Part shown: piece by piece, positions 1 to 5,827 of the stretch
Position numbering within the stretch: position 1 is the first letter of the stretch
How the letters are laid out: every line of letters starts with the position of its first letter
From: Euperipatoides rowelli
Lineage: Eukaryota > Onychophora > Udeonychophora > Euonychophora > Peripatopsidae
Reading direction: 5' to 3' (one strand)
NCBI GenBank assembly: GCA_003024985.2
Contig: PXIH01S0014961.1
Length of the DNA: 10,129 nucleotides
The notes under the pieces: model-generated
The model's database searches: none
Seen by the model: only the letters and a program-made list of their open reading frames with translations
What the model was told of the DNA's origin: nothing
Translations under genes and position numbers: made by a program

Positions 1-83
1 GTATTCTATTAAATTCTAAGCCCAAGTCTAAGCCTTGGAAATTATTTATGTTTACCAAGTTTAACTGTCATGAATTTTTTTTT

Positions 84-154
84 TTCACAGGGGGGAGGGG
101 GGGATTTTTTATGAAAAAAGGGGGGCGTTGGTACATAAAGTTTGGAAAACACTG
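84..154. mobile_element. possible terminal fragment of a hAT-type DNA transposon (right end)
   Basis: A run of G tracts (about 90-103 and 120-126) leads into a stretch ending AAAGTTTGGAAAACACTG at 137-154. Read on the minus strand, this begins CAGTGTTTTCCAAACTTT and is followed by C-rich tracts. That resembles the terminal inverted repeats of many animal hAT elements, which often start CAGTG/CAGGG and are followed by CCAAACTTT-like sequence. If the element ends at 154, the next eight bases (155-162, cagtagac) would be the expected 8-bp target duplication. The other end lies outside the window, so neither the inverted repeat partner nor the duplication can be checked. No transposase is visible. 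The assignment rests on resemblance of the end only. Confidence 0.3.
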
Positions 155-1087
155 CAGTAGACTAAGCTAATTGTTTATAAGTAACTACAATAGAGTTAAT
201 TTATATTTAAAAAAAAAAAAAGAAACTTAGCCATATGATATAGTTCCTAATTACATGATAATTATATTATATTGTATTTAAAATATTATGAAGAAACCTT
301 TATACTACGCATTAAAGTAATGCATTTAATGGTTGTTCGATGTTTCACTTCAAAAATTATTATATTAATAAATATATGAATTAAGGTCATGTGCCATCTA
401 GCATGCTGGAAGGTTACAGGGATCTTTCCACTCATGAAAAAATATGAATTCAGCAGTTTTAAAGTTATAATTTAAAAAAAATTTGTAATATTTTTTTTGT
501 TTTTGCTTATTCTGGATATCTTGGAATAATAATTCACAAATTCCAAGTAGTTTGAAAAAAAAAAAGTCAAAATTTGCATATCTATTTTGATATTTCGATT
601 GAAGGTATTTGCTGTCAACGACAAATTAAAGACTTTTGTACTTTTTATTTTACTTATTTTGAAATTTTTTTTGCTTCTCATAATGGCTGATATAAATGAA
701 TTGGTTAAATTCCATAATCTGCCCACCAACATAATTAATGTTAGGAGTTGTGTGACAACTGAAACGCAATAGTGTGTGCTATTAATATTTTTTTCTTGCC
801 CATTTTAGTTTATTTTCTTTACAGTACTAACCTTACCGTAACACTGAACCCTAGGATAATCTAGCGGTGAAATAATATTTTGCTGAGTGCCAATCTAGAT
901 AATTTCAACTTATTACCATCAGCCATATTGGTAGGCAGATAACAGAATCTGACCAAGGAATTATCTCAAATAAAAAAAAGAAGTTAAGTCAAGGGGTCAT
1001 GGTTCATTGGGATTAGCTGGGCCAACAAATACTGCCTTTACATATACTGTGAGTCAGGATTCAAGGATCAAGGGTCCGGTCCCAAAA
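155..1087. other. AT-rich non-coding stretch, no gene seen
   Basis: This stretch has many short A and T homopolymers, including A12 near 210-221 and T or A runs near 475-560, and frequent stops in all frames. Open frames at 472-732 (minus) and 587-772 (plus) are short, low in complexity (Phe, Leu, Ile, Lys and Asn rich) and overlap each other, as expected by chance in such DNA. I see no RNA gene or recognisable repeat here. Confidence 0.6.
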
Positions 1088-1117
1088 TCCAGGTCCATTT
1101 TTCACTAGGGACCTGGA
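1088..1117. repeat. short inverted repeat (9-bp arms, 12-base loop)
   Basis: TCCAGGTCC at 1088-1096 is the exact reverse complement of GGACCTGGA at 1109-1117, with a 12-base loop. It sits in a locally GC-richer patch (about 1065-1125) that also has a second partial motif, GGTCCGGTCCC (about 1073-1083). Such patches in AT-rich animal DNA are often pieces of dispersed non-autonomous repeats, but no longer inverted repeat or target duplication is visible. The stem is seen directly; any function is unknown. Confidence 0.5.
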
Positions 1118-1938
1118 CTGTAGGATTTTTTTCATCATAGGTTGATACTATAAAACTTTGTTTGTTCTAAAATTGATGACAGCACATTTCAAGAAATAAA
1201 ACCATGGCTGCCAATCCATTGAAAGTCTTACGAAGCATGTTATAATTTGAATTTATTATGACTTGATTAATGTAAATATATGTAAATAAAATTAAAGAAA
1301 GCATTTCTTTCGGGAAATTAAAAAAAAAAGAGTTAATTATAAAGATTTAGCAATTAATAATTTGAGCCTTTTTGCTAGTCTAATAAAGGATATGTCGAAC
1401 GTTTCTATTCTTATAGTTGATAACTTCAAGCCCTATAAGGTTCAACTGGAACAGCGAATTGACAATTTAGTTCCAATAGGAGTGCTTAATCAATTAGCAG
1501 GATTTAATTGTCTTAGTATCCAGCCTATAATTATATAAAATTTAAAACAGCAAAGACACTGCAGGATTTTAATGAGAATTTTAAGCAAATGGATAATTTC
1601 ATGTTTTGTTAGCAGTTCAATATCATCATTCTTTGGCTTTAATTAATACTGTATTATAGCTTGCTGTTTCTGTAATTATAGAATAAATAGTGGATTTATT
1701 AAAGCCGTATGGTCAGGTACTTTCCATAATACCCACTAAAAGGGTTTCTTAAAAATGCCATTATTATTCACCCATGAGCATTGGATTTGTGCTCAATATG
1801 AACATTTAGTACATTCATTATTTATTCTGTTTTATGTATTTTTCTTCTACTTTCAAGTAAGTCCTTCAGTTTCTTAATAAGTTATGTTAGTATAAATAAG
1901 GCAAATCTTCAGACAAACTGTGGGAAGCTATCAGGAGG
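1118..1938. other. AT-rich non-coding stretch
   Basis: There is no convincing gene. A 48-codon plus-strand frame runs from ATG 1392 to TAA 1538. It has mixed codon content, but nothing recognisable is encoded and a frame this short is expected by chance. TTTATT at 1821-1826 reads AATAAA on the minus strand and lies about 110 bases beyond the stop of the minus-strand frame at 1939-2157. It could serve as a poly(A) signal if that frame is a real terminal exon. TATAAATA at 1891-1898 resembles a TATA box, but such words are common in this composition. Confidence 0.5.
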
Positions 1939-2157
1939 TCAAAGAGTTCTGATCTCTGAAGATTGGAAGACATCTCCATACTCAATGGGAGAGGCGACCA
2001 GGTGTATATAAGATCCTGCAGGCTTGCTAGAAATCACCTGCCTGTCTTCTAAAAATCCACCATTGGAATTATTTCCATAACATACACGCTGATTCCTATA
2101 CATCATTATACAGACTTTATACATAAAATTGCCAAACATTTCATATTCCATAGACAT
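1939..2157 (-). CDS. possible terminal coding exon of a host gene (unrecognised)
   Basis: This is a minus-strand open frame of up to 72 codons ending in TGA at 1939-1941. I do not recognise the protein. In favour of coding: its second half is clearly GC-richer than the flanks, has balanced amino acid use (for example ...SSKPAGSYIHLVASP... and the C-terminus ...FQSSEIRTL), and is followed on the minus strand by an AATAAA word (1821-1826). The ATG at 2157 is probably not a true start, because an in-frame TGA lies one codon upstream (2161-2163). If this is an exon, it would begin at an internal AG acceptor; several AGs occur between about 2030 and 2115 on the minus strand. No strong polypyrimidine tract points to one of them. 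If it is real, upstream exons would lie to the right, and the retrotransposon would sit in an intron or upstream region. Against it: it is short, lacks homology, and the opposite strand also has short open stretches. Confidence 0.3.
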   Translation of the reverse strand: MSMEYEMFGNFMYKVCIMMYRNQRVCYGNNSNGGFLEDRQVISSKPAGSYIHLVASPIEYGDVFQSSEIRTL

Positions 2158-2701
2158 AGTTCATATCCACTTCATGTTTGCAGACATATAAACACAAATG
2201 CCGATCCAGTTTACCAATTTCAATAGGCTACAGAATAAATAAAAACTTAGTTTAAGATTTGTAATACTGTTACCGAAGCAACCATATTTTTTCCTAGGTC
2301 TGGCAAAGCAACAAAAATAAGATATTTTTGCTGAGAGTGTGTCTGATTTTGGGGAATTATTTGGGGTTTTGCTTGTCTTATCTAGTATTTTATTGTTTAT
2401 TATTTTATTATTCCCTATATACTGTATATTTTAGACTAAGATTTTTTTCCCCATAACAAATAAGACTATACCAATGATTTATTATTCCATGTACATTATG
2501 ATGCAATGCTAAACCCATCAATTGTGCTGGTGAATTAGACCCCCATTCCAATGTGAATATAACTGCTAACACAAGATAATAGATATAAATTATTTTTCAA
2601 TTTTATATTATTTTTAGTATTTTCATTAATGTTTTACTGAGCTTCACATACTTTTTCATATCATTTAATCAGATGTCTTATCCGGGCACATGAGTCAGCG
2701 G
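2158..2701. other. AT-rich non-coding flank left of the retrotransposon
   Basis: No gene, RNA or structured repeat is seen. The last bases before the target duplication (about 2680-2701) are GC-richer (tatccgggcacatgagtcag...). They continue, after removal of the element, into the similarly GC-richer right flank (ctgtcccctttctatcggg from 7823), so the insertion split a single patch of host sequence. Confidence 0.6.
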
Positions 2702-2706
2702 GGTAC
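2702..2706. repeat. target-site duplication, left copy (GGTAC)
   Basis: GGTAC lies immediately outside the TG of the 5' LTR and is repeated exactly at 7818-7822 after the CA of the 3' LTR. A 5-bp duplication is typical for integrases of Ty3/gypsy elements. The exact match shows that both ends belong to one integration event and that no LTR-LTR exchange with another locus has replaced an end. Confidence 0.9.
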
Positions 2707-2732
2707 TGTTATGGACCAGCCCACGAGTGAGT

Positions 2733-2742
2733 TATAGTATAA
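2733..2742 (+). promoter_or_regulatory. candidate TATA element in 5' LTR
   Basis: TATAGTATAA lies 26 bases into the LTR and is kept unchanged in the 3' LTR (7624-7633), within one of the longest blocks identical between the two. It is positioned as a core promoter would be, upstream of the AATAAA word. The sequence is AT-rich, so a TATA-like word alone is weak evidence. Transcription start is not determined. Confidence 0.4.
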
Positions 2743-2848
2743 TGAGGTAGTCTCATGAGTTCAGTAACAAGATTGTAATGAAGTAGTGTAACATAGAAAA
2801 AGCAGACGATAGGTCTAACACAGATCTGCCATATCTATATTACAAGGC

Positions 2849-2854
2849 AATAAA
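2849..2854 (+). promoter_or_regulatory. poly(A) signal AATAAA in 5' LTR
   Basis: AATAAA sits in the conserved block GGCAATAAAAATATG, about 70 bases before the LTR end. The matching copy is at 7742-7747 in the 3' LTR, where it would direct cleavage of the genomic transcript. This placement is usual for LTRs of gypsy-type elements. Confidence 0.6.
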
Positions 2855-2925
2855 AATATGTAAAGCAACATTTCACCACCTAAGTCCTCCATATTGCGTG
2901 TAACACAACATATATGACATGACAC

Positions 2926-2938
2926 TGGCGACCTTGCC
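2926..2938 (+). other. primer binding site, tRNA-Arg-like
   Basis: TGGCGACCTTGCC starts one base after the 5' LTR. TGG pairs with the universal CCA end of tRNA. The first eight bases, TGGCGACC, would pair with a tRNA ending GGTCG-CCA, as some animal tRNA-Arg do; the same start is used by several insect gypsy-type elements. Beyond base eight the match to that tRNA is imperfect, either from decay or because a different primer was used. The assignment to arginine tRNA is from knowledge of the family, not from a search. Confidence 0.65.
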
Positions 2939-3142
2939 AACCAAAAAAGTCAGTATAATTATATTTCTCCATTTTATATTATCGTAACACAAACGCTAAA
3001 CAGTAGCCATGTTTACTTGAGAGTGTAAATTTGAACAAAAAACATTCAAAAGTGAAAATTTTAAAAATAAATAGAAGAAAAGTGAAAAAAAAGTAAAAAT
3101 AAAAGTAAAAAAATACAAAATTCTGAAAATAAAAAACCAAAT
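2939..3142 (+). other. retroelement leader, A-rich with repeated AAAAGT(G)AAAA motif
   Basis: This is the untranslated leader between the primer site and gag. From 3048 to 3113 it is almost pure A and G on the + strand, with four spaced copies of AAAAGTGAAAA or AAAAGTAAAAA (about 3048, 3078, 3089 and 3101). The leader is where gypsy-type elements normally carry packaging signals, but nothing here proves that. A minus-strand frame over this stretch (2979-3161) is a low-complexity Phe-rich shadow. Confidence 0.55.
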
Positions 3143-4069
3143 ATGAGTTTACAAATACCAAACTTTCCCCCTTTTGAGTATGCTAACAGCCCCAGCACGG
3201 CTAGTGAGAAATGGAGAAAATGGCTGGAAAATTAGAAAACCTATTTGTAGCTTTAGATATTAAAGAAACAAAACAAAAAAAAAAGCACTTTTACAACATT
3301 ATATTTCTAGATGAATTAGATGATGTTTATGAAACCTTAACTACAGCAGACGACTCTTTTGAATCTGCTGCGGCAGCCATTATGAAACATTTTGAACATC
3401 AACAAAACCCAGAATGCGAAGAGTATATTTTTAGGCAATGTAAACATATAGAAGGGGAAAAACTAGACCAATATATACTGAAATTAAAAAAAAATAGCTA
3501 AATCTTGCCTTTTCAAATCGGAAGACAGAGAAATGAAATCACAAATAATTGTAGGTTGCGAGTCCGGTAGACTAAGAAGATATGCATTACAAAATCCTAG
3601 CAAAAGCCTAGAAGAAATAATACAGTATGAAAGAATATGTGAAATAACTAATCAGCAGGCAATAGATATAGAATCTATTAAAATTAGTGAAACAAACGTA
3701 TTAAAATCACAAAATAAAATTTATAATGTTAAACAGGAACAAAAACAAATGACATCATCAGATAACTCTAAATTATTCCGTAAGAGGTCACTCTCAAACA
3801 TAAACACGGAAGGAAAATCACAATGTAATTATTGTGGGGAACCTTGGCATCCCAAAGGCTTATTTGAATGCAAAGCAAAAGGAAAAGCATGCAGTTATTT
3901 TTCTAAACTAATCCATTTTTCAAAAGTATTTTGGTTAAGAATAAATAAAACAGATAGCCATTGGGAACATGAAATTAACCAACACAAACCATCTCGAGAT
4001 TGGTCAAATGCTTATCAGCTAGACTCGAATCAAACAATTAAAGAAATGAGGAAATCAATGAGCTTTTAA
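3143..4069 (+). pseudogene. gag: gag, broken by two frameshifts
   Basis: Gag forms the virus-like particle and binds the element's RNA. The likely original start is ATG 3143, which gives the Mag-type N-terminus (MSLQIPNFPPF...) and runs 30 codons before TAG at 3233-3235. From there the protein continues in another frame (from about 3226, after ATG 3211): LENLFVALDI, then a capsid-like helix region ending YIFRQCKHIEGEKLDQY. A second shift occurs at an A9 run (3486-3494). The third segment, open from 3494, carries IKSQII-type capsid C-terminal sequence (ATG 3533 onward), SGRLRRYALQNPSKSLEEII, then the zinc-knuckle region at 3824-3935. Knuckle 1 is intact (C-x2-C-x4-H-x6-C). In knuckle 2 the second and third Cys are both Phe (C-x2-F-x4-H-x4-F). 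The stop is TAA 4067-4069. Total length is about 300 codons, normal for this clade. The ATG at 3211 is only an internal Met exposed by the first shift. Confidence 0.85.
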
Positions 4070-4329
4070 CGACATTTGAATTAACAAATGACAAAAATTC
4101 ACATGAATATATCACTTTGCAAGTTGAAAATACTTCAGTGAGCTTCATATTAGATACTGGCTCAACAAAAAACATGCTTAGCCATGAAGATTTTTTAAAA
4201 ATAAAAACAAAAGTGCACTTAAAGAAAGACCCAACACACACATTTGCTTATGGTTCAAAAGTTCCAATAAATGTGCCAGGAATATTAACAACCCCTATAT
4301 ATTATAAAGCAAAAAAAAACATATGCTAG
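4042..4329 (+). pseudogene. pol: pol: aspartic protease domain (frame broken at both ends)
   Basis: The retropepsin domain would process Gag-Pol inside the particle. The frame is open from 4042, overlapping the end of gag by 28 bases in a different frame, and stops at TAG 4327-4329. The catalytic motif is FILDTGSTKNML, with Asp at 4153-4155 and the DTG triad intact. The stretch before it (YITLQVENTSVSF) fits the strand that precedes the active site. The remainder ends at an A9 run (4311-4319), where the reading moves to another frame and continues with LDFTISEKGPSLIGRKSL, the usual protease C-terminal GPSLLGRxWL segment. No ATG precedes the catalytic motif in this frame, as expected for a domain that is translated as part of Gag-Pol. 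Whether the gag/pol frame change is a natural frameshift site or a mutation cannot be told from one copy. Confidence 0.85.
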
Positions 4330-5333
4330 ATTTTACAATCTCAGAAAAAGGTCCATCTCTGATAGGAAGAAAATCCCTAATATTACTAGAAATAGTTAAA
4401 TTCATGCACAAAGATGAAGTAAATCTTAACAATGCTATAACAAAAACAGAACCAATAGAGACAATTTTAAAAAATTATGAAGTACTATTTAAAGGAGTAG
4501 GAAAACATAATGACACAAAAAATAAATTACACATCTGAAGAGACATTGAGCCAATCATACTAAAACACAGAAGGATTCCTTATCACATTAGAGAAGAAGT
4601 GGAAAAAGAGCTAATGACACTAATGAACAATGACATCATAAGAGAGTCCCTGAAAAATGTCCCTCTTCATGGATTTGTCCAATAGTTGTAGTTCCTAAAA
4701 AAGATGGTCCATTAAGAATATGTTTGACATGACATTAGCTAATAAAGCCATTATAAGGGGAAGACATATAACACCAACAATAGATGATGTAATTGATGGT
4801 TTAAAAGACACCTCAGTATTCTGAAAATTGGATCTTGCAAAAGGTTATCATCAATATGAACTAACAGAAGATTCTAGAGACGTGACAACATTCACTACAC
4901 ACATCCACAGATCGGTTGCTTCAGATACAAAAGATTTAAGTTTGGCATAACTTCAGCTGCAGAGATATTTGAACATTAGGTAGCAAAACTATTCGAAGGA
5001 ATACCAGGAACAACTAACATAAGTGATGACATTTTTGTTTATGGCAAAAACATAGAAGAACATGATAAAGCATTGAAACAAACACTGGATAAACTCCAAA
5101 ACACTGGTTTAAGTCTAAACAAAGACAAGTGCAAATTCAGACAGAATGAAATCAAATTCATGGGACTATACTTCTCAAAAAATGGTATTACCATTGATAG
5201 AAAAAAACAAAAAGCTGTTTCAGTTTTACCAAACCCAACATGTGTTAAAGAGATTAGAAGCTTTTTAGGAATGGTAAATTTCTGTTCAAGATTCATACCT
5301 AACTTAGCATCAATATCCAAACCACTTAAATAA
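4320..5333 (+). pseudogene. pol: pol: reverse transcriptase domain (frameshifts and stops)
   Basis: RNA-directed DNA polymerase. Reading from the protease C-terminus, the linker ILKNYEVLFKGVGKH and LKHRRIPYHIREEVEKEL lead into the fingers. Known RT blocks follow in order: IIRES; CPSSWICPIVVVPKKDG and LRIC (about 4658-4723); LANKAIIRGRH (about 4735); KLDLAKGYHQYEL with the first catalytic Asp at 4831-4833; FRYKRFKFGITSAAEIFEH (about 4920-4976); ISDDIFVYG with the catalytic Asp pair at 5025-5030; then the thumb and connection with LNKDKCKFRQNEIKFMG and IRSFLGMVNFCSRFIPNL. Damage: TGA at 4536-4538; frame changes near 4645-4652, 4724-4726 and 4905-4913; TGA at 4822-4824 directly before KLDL; TAG at 4977-4979 (likely a CAG to TAG change); and a frame change near 5325-5333 at the RNase H boundary. 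ISDD rather than YxDD is usual for the Mag clade, so it is not a defect. Confidence 0.9.
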
Positions 5334-5823
5334 AGAATAATAAATGGAAATGGTTACCCATACATCAAGAAGCAATAAACAAAATAAAATCTTCATTATG
5401 TGATGCTGAAAATTTAGCATTTTTCAATAAGGAAAGTGAAACAAAACTATTGACAGATGCAGGTCCTGATGGAGTAGGAGCCATGCTGACACAAATAACT
5501 CAAGAAGGAAAACAAGTAGTAATAGCATAAGCAAGTCATACACTGTTACGGAAAGAAAATATTCACAAATTGAGAAAGAAGCCTATTTCCACATGTATCT
5601 ATACGGTCAAAAATTCATGGTAGTAACTGACCATAAACATTTCATCGCTGTGTTTGACAAGCCAAATATAACACTGTCTCCTAGATTAGAGAGATGGGGA
5701 TTTAAACTCCAAACTTATCATTTCAACATCCAATACAGTCAAGGAAAAACTAATCCAGTGGACTACATGTCAAGACATCCCATAGCAAGAGACAATCAGA
5801 AAAACACTGAATACCAAAAGTAA
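5333..5823 (+). pseudogene. pol: pol: RNase H domain (one stop, one frameshift, a deletion)
   Basis: RNase H removes the RNA strand during reverse transcription. The first half, open from 5330, carries KWKWLPIHQEAINKIK, then LLTDAGPDGVGAML with the first catalytic Asp at 5456-5458. It meets TAA at 5528-5530, inside what is usually an AYAS motif. The second half is in another frame from about 5542: TVTERKYSQIEKEA (catalytic Glu), FHMYLYGQKF, VTDHK (third acidic residue), LSPRLERWGFKLQ and NPVDYMSRHP (fourth Asp). Between EKEA and FHMYLYG the family normally has about eight more residues (AIVWxCE-like). They are missing without loss of frame, which points to a deletion of about 24 bases. The segment ends at TAA 5821-5823. 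All four catalytic acidic residues are still encoded. Confidence 0.88.
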
Positions 5824-5827
5824 GTCA

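Larger units (their letters stand above)
2707..2924 (+). repeat. 5' long terminal repeat (218 bp)
   Basis: It begins TGTTATGGACC and ends ATGACA. It aligns along its whole length with 7595-7817: identical blocks include TTATAGTATAATGAGGTAGT, ATTGTAATGAAGTAGTGTAA and GGCAATAAAAATATGTAAAG. Differences are about 18-19 substitutions, a 3-base indel near the left end and one or two small indels in the middle. The LTR should carry the promoter in its left half and the poly(A) signal in its right half, and both candidate signals are present. Its inverted ends are very short (TGT...ACA). Confidence 0.93.

Noticed and set aside
472-772. Overlapping minus (472-732) and plus (587-772) open frames
   Set aside because: Low-complexity Phe/Leu/Ile/Lys/Asn-rich products from AT-rich DNA, overlapping on opposite strands. 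Expected by chance; no motif seen.
1050-1080. RNA polymerase III B-box in gattcaaggatc, suggesting a tRNA-derived SINE
   Set aside because: It matches the B-box consensus at too few positions, and no A-box or A-rich tail is correctly placed.
1392-1538. 48-codon plus-strand frame starting at ATG 1392
   Set aside because: The composition is fairly balanced, but it is short, unrecognised, and lacks splice or promoter support. Chance cannot be excluded.
1891-1898. TATAAATA as a host promoter
   Set aside because: Such words are frequent in this base composition, and no gene start lies downstream on the plus strand.
2979-3161. Minus-strand frame opposite the retroelement leader
   Set aside because: Almost entirely Phe/Leu/Tyr because it reads the complement of the A-rich leader; a shadow.
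4038-4241. Minus-strand frame over gag/protease
   Set aside because: Antisense to the clearly identified protease domain; a shadow of the plus-strand coding.
5019-5033. ISDD at the RT active site as an inactivating change from YxDD
   Set aside because: ISDD is the usual form in Mag-clade elements as I know the family, and both aspartates are present.
5039-5320. Minus-strand frame of 93 codons over reverse transcriptase
   Set aside because: Antisense to the RT thumb/connection segment, which is recognised on the plus strand.
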